A stretch of DNA of 64,000 nucleotides from assembly GCA_032433765.1 (NCBI GenBank), contig JAVIAB010000051.1, positions 46,795,986-46,859,985 of the forward strand, in the 5' to 3' direction. The stretch is from Megaustenia siamemsis (lineage: Eukaryota; Mollusca; Gastropoda; Stylommatophora; Ariophantidae). How positions within the stretch are numbered: the first letter of the stretch is position 1; each line of letters begins with the position of its first letter. The position numbers and the translations under genes were made by a program. The notes beneath the pieces are model-generated. The model searched no databases. It saw only the letters and a program-made list of their open reading frames with translations, and was not told the origin of the DNA. Shown piece after piece: positions 10,990 through 21,420 of the stretch.

Positions 10990-11590
10990 TAAAAAGATTT
11001 TGACGTATGATGGCAATTTTATGAGTTTACCCCCTGATCATTTTTTAGGGATACGCCCATGAAATCGGTAAAAATCGTAAATTTTCACTCTAGGCATACC
11101 CCAAACTCTATTTTAGACATCCCCATTGCAAAAATTTACATTAAAAACCACTTTTAGGATTTTACCCCCTTATCATTTTTTGAGGGTTACGCCCATGGAA
11201 TCGATAAAAAGCGTTAATTTAGCACGCAGGCTTACCTAAAACTTTATTTTAGACATCCCCACACCAAAAATTAACTTAAAAATCACTTTTGAAAATGTAA
11301 CCCCCTTACCATTTTTTAGGGTTACGCCCATGGAATTGATAAAAAATTGAAATATAACCTCAAGGCATACCCCAAACTTTATTTTAGACATCCCCACACC
11401 AATAATTAACTTAAAAATCACATTTGAAATTGTAACCCCCTTACCATTTTTGAGGGTTACGCCCCTGAAATCGATAAAAATCGTAAATTTAGCACGCAGA
11501 CTTACCTAAAACTTTATTTTAGACATCCCCACACCAAAAATTAACTTAAAAATCAATTTTGAAAATGTAACCCCCCTTACCAAAAAACAA
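10990..11590. repeat. 135-bp tandem array, left arm (about 4 units)
   Basis: AGACATCCCC recurs at 11115, 11251, 11386 and 11521, giving a 135-136 bp period. Units contain GTAACCCCCTTACCATTTTT and GGGTTACGCCC and come in two subtypes that differ in the middle (CTTACCTAAAACTTTATTTT versus GGCATACCCCAAACTTTATT). Confidence 0.9.
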
Positions 11591-11598
11591 AAAAAAAA

Positions 11599-11730
11599 TA
11601 GTAGTAAGGAGAGGTGTTTTTGAGCCGTGCATACTACGCAGATGTATCGTGCTGCACGAAACCATCTGTGCTGCACGATACCTGCATGAAATGTTCAAAT
11701 CCTTGCTCAAAACACCCTTCCTTACTACTA
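11599..11730. other. centre of the fold-back palindrome
   Basis: TAGTAGTAAGG at 11599-11609 pairs with CCTTACTACTA at 11720-11730. The loop contains a smaller imperfect palindrome (TATCGTGCTGCACGA and TGCTGCACGATA), so the tip itself can form a stem. Confidence 0.9.
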
Positions 11731-11744
11731 TTTTTTTGTTGTTT

Positions 11745-12860
11745 TTTTGTTGGAATTTGATATGTAGGGGTGTCAAAAAATATGTTTGGATTATGCCTTG
11801 AGGTTATATTTCAATTTTTTTTCGATTTCAGGGGCGTAACCCTCAAAAATGGTAAGGGGGGTTACATTTTCAAAATTGATTTTTAAGTTAATTTTTGGTG
11901 TGGGGATGTCTAAAATAAAGTTTTAGGTAAGTCTACGTGCTAAATTTACGATTTTTATCGATTTCAGGGGCGTAACCCAAAAAAATGGTAAGGGGGTTAC
12001 ATTTTCAAAAGTGATTTTTAAGTTAATTTTTGGTGTGGGGATGTCTAAAATAAAGTTTTAGGTAAGCCTACGTGCTAAATTTACGATTTTTATCGATTTC
12101 AGGGGCGTAACCCTCAAAAATGGTAAGGGGGGTTACAATTTCAAAAGTGATTTTTAAGTTAATTTTTGGTGTGGGGATGTCTAAAATAAAGTTTGGGGTA
12201 TGCCTTGAGGTTATATTTCAATTTTTTATCAATTCCATGGGCGTAACCCTCAAAAATGGTAAGGGGGTTACATTTTCAAAAGTGATTTTTAAGTTAATTT
12301 TTGGTGTGGGGATGTCTAAAATAAAGTTTTAGGTAAGTCTACTTGCTAAATTTACGATTTTTATCGATTTCAGTGGCGTAACCCTAAAAAAATGGTAAGG
12401 GGGTAAAATCCTAAAAGTGGTTTTTAATGTAAATCTTTGTTATGGGGATGTCTAAAATAAAGTTTGGGGTATGCCTTGAGGTTATATTTCAATTTTTTAT
12501 CAATTCCATGGGCGTAACCCTAAAAAATGGTAAGGGGGTAACAATTTCAAAAGTGATTTTTAAGTAAATTTTTGGTGTGGGGATGTCTAAAATAAAGTTT
12601 TAGGTAAGCCTGCGTGCTAAATTAACGCTTTTTATCGATTCCATGGGCGTAACCCTCAAAAAATGATAAGGGGGTAAAATCCTAAAAGTGGTTTTTAATG
12701 TAAATTTTTGCAATGGGGATGTCTAAAATAGAGTTTGGGGTATGCCTAGAGTGAAAATTTACGATTTTTACCGATTTCATGGGCGTATCCCTAAAAAATG
12801 TTCAGGGGGTAAACTCATAAAATTGCCATCATACGTCAAAATCTTTTTAGTAACACATCC
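11745..12860. repeat. 135-bp tandem array, right arm (about 7 units)
   Basis: GGGGATGTCT recurs near 11902, 12037, 12174, 12309, 12445, 12581 and 12717. The sequence is the inverse of the left-arm array, but with about three more units. Confidence 0.9.
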
Positions 12861-12886
12861 GGTATTGCCTCAGAGGTCAGTTCTAT

Positions 12887-13080
12887 TTGGCTGCGTTACT
12901 TTCACACACAAGTTCAAATAACGCGACAGGATTAGACAAACCCTTGTTAGTTAACAACAGAAATGACTTTGAAACGTTTATCGATAGATTAAATGAAAGT
13001 GATATATTAGGTTATACAGACAAAAATAGGGCGACAATCAAATACACCAGTACGAGTGTTTTTCAGCCTTTGCTTCCTAG
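12887..13080 (+). other. coding-like segment in right fold-back arm
   Basis: Mirror copy of the segment at 10758-10952: same start (MAALLSHTSSNNATG) and same core, but ATCAAATACACC runs directly into AGTACGAGTG, a 15-bp in-frame shortening. The frame then enters the 21-bp array (LPRFLPLPPRF repeats). Confidence 0.4.
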
Positions 13081-13252
13081 GTTTCTGCCCTTGCCTCCTA
13101 GGTTTCTGCCCTTGCCTCCTAGGTTTCTGACCTTGCCTCCTAGGTTTCTGCCCTTCTGCCCTTGCCTCCTAGGTTTCTACCCTTGCCTCCTAGGTTTCTG
13201 ACCTTGCCTCCTAGGTTTCTGCCCTTGCCTCTTAGGTTTCTGCCCTTGCCCA
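13065..13252. repeat. 21-bp tandem array, right arm
   Basis: CCTAGGTTTCTGCCCTTGCC-type units, about 8 copies, the inverse of 10569-10757. Confidence 0.9.
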
Positions 13253-13968
13253 CGACCTCTCGAACCACGCACTTAACAAACTACAAACTTAATAAACCAC
13301 AAACTCACGAACAACGAACTTAACAAACCACGAACCACGGACTTACCGAACCCTCAACTCACGAACCGCGAACAACAACCCCACGAACCATGGACTTAAC
13401 GAACCATCAACTAACGAACCATGAACCACAACCCCATGAACCACGGACTTAACGAACCCTCAACTCACGAACCGCGAACCACAACCCCTACGAACCACGG
13501 ACTTAACGAACCATCAACTAACGAACCACGAACCACAACCCCACGAACCACGGACTTAACGAACCATCAACTAACGAACCACGAACCACAACCCCACGAA
13601 CCATGGACTTAACGAACCATCAACTAACGAACCACGAACCACAACCCCACGAACCACGGACTTAACGAACCCTCAACTCACGAACCGCGAACCACAACCC
13701 CTACGAACCACGGACTTAACGAACCATCAACTAACTAACCACGAAATACAACCCCACGAACCACGGACTTAACGAACCATCAACTAACGAACCACGAACC
13801 ACAACCCCACGAACCACGGACTTAACGAACCCTCAACTCACGAACCGCGAACCACAACCCCTACGAACCATGGACTTAACGAACCATCAACTAACGAACC
13901 ACGAACCACAACCCCACGAACCACGGACTTAACGAACCACGGACTTACCGAACCACGAACCACGACCC
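13253..13968. repeat. AACGAACC-based tandem array, right arm
   Basis: Inverse of the left GGTTCGT array (CCACGGACTTAACGAACC, ATCAACTAACGAACC). About 715 bp, so it has lost or never gained several units relative to the left arm. Confidence 0.9.
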
Positions 13969-14779
13969 CCTAGTTTTCTGTCCTTGCCTCTTAGGTTTCT
14001 GCCATTGCCTGCTAGATTTCTGTCCTTAATATAACTTCCTGCTTGTTGTATCCAACTATTTATAACTGTCATGGAACTCCTGGTATTGCAGCAGGGGTCA
14101 AAACGCGTTCAAGTAACCCGCCACTTGTATTATTTCCCCCACCATTGACCCGCTAGGTGGATTGTATCAGGGGCCGAATCGATTTAAAGTAACCCATGCA
14201 TCAGACTCGACAGCACTTCAAGTTGAAAATGAGGTCAGTTATCACGATAACAGTAATCCTCTTCTCCGATTAGTTAATCCAGAGGTCAGTCATTTCGTTG
14301 ATGGGTGTCCGATAGAAATCTTCTTCTCTGATTGGTTAACTTAGATATTAGTCGAGGGTGGAATAGTATCGTCCAAATTTTATTTGCCAGATTATATTTA
14401 AACTAGTGGGATGTGAGACTTCGTGTTATAAGCGCGCTTGATTCACGGACGTTTATTTTCGTAGTACTGTTCAGTCTAGCGGTCTGTGTTGTAGTGGAAT
14501 ATTTTACGGTGTAAGTTGAATTTTTTTTTCTGTTTTTCTCTTAGCTCATAACGATGTGATAGGTTATCATTAAAGGAATTTCAGTTGTATTAATGGTGAT
14601 GTGTATAAAGTACGTCTGTTAAGCCTTGTCGAGTGTATTATTCCTTCGTTTTTCATATGTTTATCTTACTGGTTCTTTAAAAAGTAGATATTTCAAGTCT
14701 TTTTGTAATTGATATTCAATGTTATTAATGTGTTACACTGGTGGTAAGGTAAAAATATGAATGAAGGCGGAACGCTAGA

Positions 14780-14785
14780 CGAGGT

Positions 14786-14834
<49 letters not shown>

Positions 14835-15170
14835 GAAAGGTGGAATGGTAGGAGAGAAGTCTAGTAGGGGTTAGAAGAGCGAGAGAGAGAGAGAGAGCGA
14901 GAGAGAGAGAAGCGTATGAGAAAGAAGGCGAGATGCTATGTATTAATGGTGAGAATAATCAAGTGTTACAATAGGCGGGACGCTAAAAATATGAGGGAGG
15001 GTTGGGGAGCTAAAGGGAGAGGCGGAGGGTGGACTGATAGGTTAGAAGTCTAAGAGAGGATAGGAGAGAAAGCGAGCGAGAGAGAGAGAGAGAGAAGGAA
15101 GGCGCGATGCTAGGGATAAAGGGAGAGAATGAGTAATTGTTTCAATGGAGCGAAATCTAGGCTGGAATAG

Positions 15171-15206
<36 letters not shown>

Positions 15207-15570
15207 AAGAGGGCGTGAGAGAGAGAGAGATAGCGAACCACTAACACCGAGGAACATATTTACACTACCAGCTTAGACTAACCAGTAATCTCTAGCTGAG
15301 AGAGAGAGAGAGCGAGAGAGAGAGAAGCATATGAGAAAGAAGGCGAGATGCTATGTATTAATGGTGAGAATAATCAAGTGTTACAATAGGAGGGATGCTA
15401 AAAATATGAGGGAGGGCGGGGGAGCTAAAGGGAGAGGCGGAGGGTGGACTGATAGGTTAGAAGTCTAAGAGAGGATAGGGGAGAAAGCGAGAGAGAAAAG
15501 GAAGGCGCGATGATAGGGATAAATGGAGAGAATGAGTAAGTGTTTCAATGGAGTGAAATCTAGGCTGGAA

Positions 15571-15606
<36 letters not shown>

Positions 15607-15610
15607 CGAA
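14780..15610. repeat. GA-rich tracts, right fold-back arm
   Basis: Mirror of 7990-8820. Tract lengths differ between arms, as expected of microsatellites. Confidence 0.85.
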
Positions 15611-16008
15611 CCACTAACACCGAGGAACATATTTACACTACCAGCTTAGACTAACCTGTAATCTCTAACGGTTTTACCCTTATGCTTCATTTATGGTACA
15701 ACGTTAAGCAGACACCAAACTACATAGCTATAAATATTTTCTAACGTCTACCTGGCGCGATAGCGTCCCAATAATCCCCGATCCGATAGCACGCTGTCCG
15801 AACCACTCGAGCTAATCTGAAGGGGTCACCCGCTGACACGCGATCCGCCGCGAGGTCACCACGCGCCCGCCGCACGAGGGGTCACGCCGCCGCACGACCG
15901 ATTAACTCCCCTTGATTCTCGTGTACATTAGGCGTAAAATACGCCTACTATATAGCTTTGTTAATTTACGCCTAAATGCGAATCAGATGGACCCTTGTAT
16001 ACTACTAC

Positions 16009-17240
16009 TGTCCATAGGTGTTCAGATCCCCTCCTCAGCAAGTTCCCCAGTGTCCAGCGACTGACGACTTCAGTTCTATGTTGGTCGATAAGTCTTATCA
16101 TACGCCTACTAAGTTTCTCGTTTCTGACTTTGCTCATCTCAAGTCCCATCTCTTTCATCCAAAGGGGTAATGTGGACTCATGGTTGTCGAAGTCGTGTGC
16201 TCTTCCCATGTCTCGGAGGGCATTGATGACGTCCACCCGATCCATTGATTGACCGTCTTCAACGACAGCGCAGCTTGCCAACCCGTCCTCTCTTTCATTT
16301 TCCCCGTGCTCCCGCATCATGTCCAGGGACGTAGACAAAGATGACAACGTATTTTTTACAAGTGCAATGACTCTACACGTTGCCTGCGTACAGAACCCGC
16401 CTCCATTTTCCATATCATGCTCATCGAATCACTTAGTATGCAGGCGTGGGTGTAATCTTGTGACTGTAACTAGATGAATGCCCTAACCACTGCAATTGTC
16501 ATGCTACTCGTGGTCCCAAACGTGTGCGCCACTGTCTTCTTTGACTATTCTGTCCACCGAGCGTGCTGTAAATGTCCATGCACTCCTTTGGTGTCGTATT
16601 ACGGATCTGTCGGTATAGATGACTGCACCTTTCTCATCGGTGTTATCCCAGATGATACCGTTGACCTCCGCATTGACCACGACTGAGTTCTGTTCCCTAC
16701 ATTTCCTGTCGAGTGTGACAATACACGAGAATGTCCTACTGAATACCGTAGGCACCAGTATCCACTCATCGCCAGCGTTGATATTGGTAAGCCCACTGAC
16801 CTGTTTGATGACATCTTCTGCTCGATTCACACATGTTTTACTTCTTTTTAGAATGCTTTCTCTATGTTGAGCTCGTTGTGCAATGGATGCTCTTTATCTG
16901 CACTTATCTTTAGGTATGCTCATGCCCTCCATATCGTGATCGTTCCATCTATGGTTGGAAAGTCAAGAACATACTTCATTGCTACACAGAGATTGTCCCT
17001 CGTACACCCCATATCAATGCGCATAACTTCCTTATGTATTATCTCCAGCCTGCCGATTTGCGTCGTATTGACAGTATGAATTGCTAGGGCATACTCGATT
17101 AGTGCGATGAGTAGTTCCTGCAACAGAAGGGTAAGTTGCCTCTGCTCGATGTTGGCACCTGTCATGACCTTCAAAGCGACTTTTCCTTCACGTAGCTCCA
17201 TGTCTTTCGGCAGTTAAATCTCTTTTCTACTGTTTCAGTT
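16009..17240 (-). pseudogene. LINE I-A copy 1, main part (RT end and RNase H), degenerate
   Basis: Continuation of the LINE interrupted at 7600. The minus strand aligns with the better copy at 42784-44531: RRGSEHLW near the 3' end, LASCAVVEDGQSMDR, the RNase H region with IYTDRSVIRHQRSAW (the catalytic YTDGS is changed to YTDRS), and upstream TNINAGDEWILVPT. Further upstream it reads AKVMTGANIEQR-like sequence at the end of the RT domain. Broken into at least four frames, no longer functional. The 5' limit is fuzzy near 17220-17260. This family is I-clade by its RT plus RNase H arrangement. Confidence 0.85.
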
Positions 17241-18230
17241 GTGCAATCATAGAGTCATCACTTCATTGTAATTTGTTGGAACTTGTTCTTATACCGGCAT
17301 TTCTCATTTGTTTTCGGGCGGGTCCCTTCTATGCAAATTCTTGCTAGCTCTGTGAATGTCAGCATGACTAGCAGCTCTCATTCAGTTTTGCTTAGTGGGT
17401 TTGCACGGAAGATTGTCAGGCCATATCTCCAAAATGTGGATTTTTAATCTGTCAGCCCTCTATTCTGTTTGAGTGATCTACCGGTATTAGGGCAACAGTT
17501 ATAGAGTGGAGCCACAAAGCTAACATGTAACATTTATATCAAAATAAATAAATAGCAAATTGGTTAAAAATGGCTGACAATTTTTCCTTACAATTCTTTA
17601 TTCTGTTGTTTAGCGGGTTGGCTTGACTAATGAGTATAGGAGTGTGCAGTCGTAAATTGACGCTCTTCAATCGACCTGACTAATAAAGGAATTGGTAACT
17701 GACCACTGATTTGGGGACAATTAATAGCAGCAGGAAATACCACTGACCTTCTCACTTTTTAATGATGTGGCTTCATACCGTGAAATATTATTTCGCAACT
17801 CCACGACATATATGTCACAGAACATGAAGTTACTTTTCAGCTCGTGATGTGTCTTAAACAAATATTCGCATACATATGATATATCGCGTATCAAGATTTG
17901 AAAACCACTGCTCATATAATAAAAAAAATAAATAAATAAACAGCTTTGTAAAACGAGAGAGCATAAGGTCAGAGTTCAAACAGTTCCTACAGTTCCTTCG
18001 CGAAATTTTTAATGAGGCAGCCAGCAAATCATGCGGTTCATTGAGCGCCGATCAACAACCTACATACGGGAGCTTCAATTAAATAGTGAATTATTTTTGG
18101 GTAATGAATCTAAATTCAAAGCAACTGAGCAGATTAATATCTAGTTGCTAACAATAGGAAGTGGACACAATTTTATTATTTGTATCATCAATTATTAATG
18201 TAATGAACAATGATTATGTTTACAACTATT
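17241..18230. other. no gene seen
   Basis: AT-rich sequence. 17241-17460 may include further decayed LINE sequence. Nothing else recognisable. Confidence 0.4.
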
Positions 18231-18241
18231 ATACACTTATG

Positions 18242-20303
18242 GATATTAAAGATACCTATACAATACAAGTAAAGAACACATACCAGAAGCTGCTAGAGGA
18301 AGGAATTGAACAATACAGAAGAGAAAATCCTGATGAAAAAGTAACAACCAAATGGCAATGCATAAAGAAAAGCATACAAAAAGCCTGCGACACCTTACCC
18401 AAAAGAGAAAAGAACAAAAAACAAAAATGGATAACTAACACCATCTTAGAAAAAATGGAAGAAAGGAGACAAGCGAAGAACACTGCCCAATACAATAAAA
18501 TAGATAATGAGATACGCAAAATGTGCAAAAAGGCAAAAGAAGACTGGCTCAGCCAAAAATGTATAGAAATAGAAACTATGGAAAGCAAACAAGACCTAAG
18601 AGGAATGCACACAGAAATAAAGAGAATGACTAAAAAAATAAAAAAAGCCACAGAAGGTGGATGCATTGCAGACAAAAAAGGAAAAATGCTAACAGACAAT
18701 AAGGATATCATAGATAGATGGCAGGAATATATAACAGAACTATTTCATGATCAAAGGGACAAGAAACCAGTTATAAAATGTACATCAGGCTATAAAATCT
18801 TAAAATCTGAGGTGGAAAAAGCTATAAAAACAATGAAAAGAGGAAAAGCAGCAGGACCTGAAAGCATACAGATAGAGATGATACAGGCACTTGAAGATTT
18901 TGGCATTGAAGTGATTACAGACATATGCAACGACATATACCACACAGGATACATACCAAATGAACTAAAAACATCAACTTTCATTGCATTGCCTAAAAAG
19001 AATGGTGCAGTTGAATGCAGTGACTTTAGAACAATAAGCCTAATGAGCCATGTTACAAAAATCTTGCTAAAAGTTATACAAGGAAGGATTCAGAATAAAA
19101 TCAATACTGAATTAGATGAGCAGCAATTTGGATTTAGGAAAAATAGCGGGACAAAAGAAGCCATATTCTGCATGAGAACATTAATCGAAAAATACACAGA
19201 AGTAAACAAACCAATATATGCCTGCTTCATAGACTACACCAAAGCTTTTGATAGAGTACACCACAAACAACTTATAGAATGCCTAAAAGAGATACATCTA
19301 GATGACATGGATATACGACTAATATGCAATCTATACTGGGAGCAAACAGCAATAATAAAATATAACAAAGAATTCTCTACACCCATTGATATAAAAAGAG
19401 GAGTAAGACAAGGATGCATCCTATCACCAAGCTTGTTCAATCTATACACTGAGCAAATCTTTAAAAACATCATAGAGATGCCAGGCCTACAAATTAATGG
19501 AAAGATAATCAATAACCTAAGATATGCTGACGATACCGTACTACTAGCAGAAAATCCTAAAGACCTACAACAATTACTTAATGAAATAAACACGACAAGC
19601 AAAAAATATGGACTAGATATGAATATCAAAAAGACTAAAACTATGATCATAAACAAAGAAAATACTCAAAACCCACAAGTGAATATCAAAATTGAAGGAA
19701 TAGACCTTGAGACAGTTCAGAACTATAACTACCTTGGACATACTATAACCAGTGATGGAAAATGTACAACTGAAATAAACAAAAGAATAGGAATGGCAAA
19801 AAAGTAATTTTAATGTCATGAAGGACATACTAACATCAAAACAAATAACACCAGAGCTAAAACTAAGAATAGCAAAATGTTACATCTTCTCAATATTCCT
19901 ATATGGTGCTGAAACATGGACATTAGACAAGAAAACAGAACAGAGAATTGAAGCCTTTGAAATGTGGATATATAGAAGAATAGGTAGAATTGGATGGAAG
20001 GAAAAGAAAACAAACGACAAAGTCTTAAAACAACTAAAAATGAAAAGAGAACTTCTGAACACAATTAGAACAAGACAAATGCGATTCTTAGGCCATGTTG
20101 AAAGACACAACAGCCTACTGAAAGTGATCCTGGAGGGGAAAATACAAGGTAAAAGAGGCAGAGGCAGACCAAGATTAACATGGACGAGTAACATCAAAAG
20201 ATGGACAAACCAACCGATGACAACCTGCACCATCAAAGCAAGAGATAGAGCAAAATGGCGCTCCATGGTAGCCAACCTTCGTTGCGGAGACGGCACTCAA
20301 TGA
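18242..20303 (+). pseudogene. reverse transcriptase ORF of the RTE-like copy, one frameshift
   Basis: The only lesion obvious in about 2 kb is a run of six A at 19798-19803. One A fewer would join GMAK to SNFNVMKDILTSK and give one open frame to the stop at 20301-20303. A slip in a homopolymer could be a real mutation or a base-call error. The product would be the RT plus the C-terminal region only. With the endonuclease missing, the copy cannot be autonomous. Confidence 0.85.
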
Positions 20304-20311
20304 TGATGATG
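18242..20311 (+). mobile_element. RTE-like LINE (family A), 5'-truncated copy with TSD
   Basis: A perfect 11-bp duplication ATACACTTATG lies at 18231-18241 and 20312-20322. The frame enters at 18242 and runs to 19807, then continues after a +1 slip. RT motifs in order: KRGKAAGPESIQIEM, FGFRKNSGTKEA, FIDYTKAFDRVHH, GVRQGCILSPSLFNLY and the catalytic RYADDTVLLAE near residue 453 of the open frame. After RT come AETWTLDKKTEQRIEAFEMW, RFLGHVERH and GRPRLTW. The stop lies within the short (ATG)n tail, so there is almost no 3' UTR, typical of RTE elements. The APE endonuclease is lost by 5' truncation. It is the best-preserved LINE in the window. Confidence 0.93.
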
Positions 20312-20322
20312 ATACACTTATG

Positions 20323-21420
20323 AAAATGTCTAATTTTACTATAGGAGATAGAACGAATAAGGGGAACAAAATGTAATTGTTGGAATTACAAGCTGCACTA
20401 CATTTTAAAAAGTCTCAAATTTGTTTCAGTAATCTCCTGGAAATGGAACTTAATCACTGCCACTTACAAAGGTCGATGATCTTGCTCTTGATCGAGAGAA
20501 ATTCTTCAGTGGCACGGGTTCTATTTCCCCACAAATCGCATATGATACATTTTTTAGGGTAGCTATAATCAACAGTTTAATTTTACTGAATCACGTCCCG
20601 TTTCAACATCAGCTACATATATATATCTTATAATCCTTAAATGTTTGGTCTAATAAGAGTTTGGTCTCTTGCTTCATTCACCAAAACAAGTTAATCAAGG
20701 CTTTATCAAATATTAAGCATTATATGCAAACCCGAGTGTATAGAAGGAAGTGAAGTAAAAAATAACATTATAATCATGGTCATGAAAATACACTACCACA
20801 AAGACATGATTCTTAGGACTAACAATACCCATCTGCCGCTTGTTTCATGAAGCTAGTTCGCTTATGTAAATGATGACTGGATGTCTCACTCGCTATCGAA
20901 CCCGGAATTTCCTCAATAATTCTAAAACCAACGAAGATATTGCATCAAAATTTGAATTTGAATACACTCATTGTATGGGCAATAGAAAACAATAGTATGT
21001 AGTGTGTGTGTGTGTGCTTGTGTGTGTGACACCTAAATGTTGTAATATGCGTGTCTGATGTACCTATCTGATGATCCACTTCATTAGCCTGAAAGTGTCT
21101 ACACAATCCGGTTGTTGTTCGTGAGTGTTAGTGTGCTGTGTCTTTGAGTTCACACAGGGTACCTGGAAAATGTTTTTGTTACACTAAGGAAAAGCGAGTA
21201 TATAGTGGTACATAAAAGCAATGCCAAATTCGGCAACTAGTGAAACACGCCATATAAGATCTAATTATGAGATTGAGGACCTACCCACTATGTTTCCAAG
21301 ACGTATGTTAAAGAAAATAACTACAAATAGTAAGCTTCATGGATATGACAGGATCAAATACCCAGCTAATTATCTCTAATCAAATAGGCTCTTCGTCGGG
21401 GGACAGCACAAATACAAGTT
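20323..21420. other. no gene seen; short (TG)n at 21001-21027
   Basis: AT-rich, short frames only. Contains a GT-rich microsatellite. Confidence 0.5.

Larger units (their letters stand above)
7601..16008. mobile_element. giant fold-back (long inverted repeat) DNA transposon, 8.4 kb
   Basis: Left arm (about 7601-11609) and right arm (about 11720-16008) are inverted copies meeting at a ~110-bp spacer. Outer ends read GCAGTATACAAGGG on the left and, inverted, GTAGTAGTATACAAGGG on the right. TGTCCATA flanks both ends as an 8-bp duplication, and uninterrupted LINE copies have this octamer once at the same place. Mirrored order from outside in: GC-rich segment, CT tracts, unique 600 bp, GGTTCGT array, 21-bp array, a coding-like segment, 135-bp array. 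No transposase is visible, so it is presumably mobilised in trans. An 8-bp duplication is known for hAT and P elements and, as I recall, sea-urchin TU fold-back elements. The superfamily is not determined. Confidence 0.9.

Noticed and set aside
7601..16008. Palindrome as an assembly or fold-back-read artefact
   Set aside because: The ends carry an 8-bp duplication of known LINE sequence, the outer termini differ by a few bases, arrays differ in unit number and a 15-bp indel separates the arms. A mirrored artefact would not create these.
18256..18711. Minus-strand frames opposite the RTE-like RT
   Set aside because: Shadow of an A-rich coding strand; no motifs.
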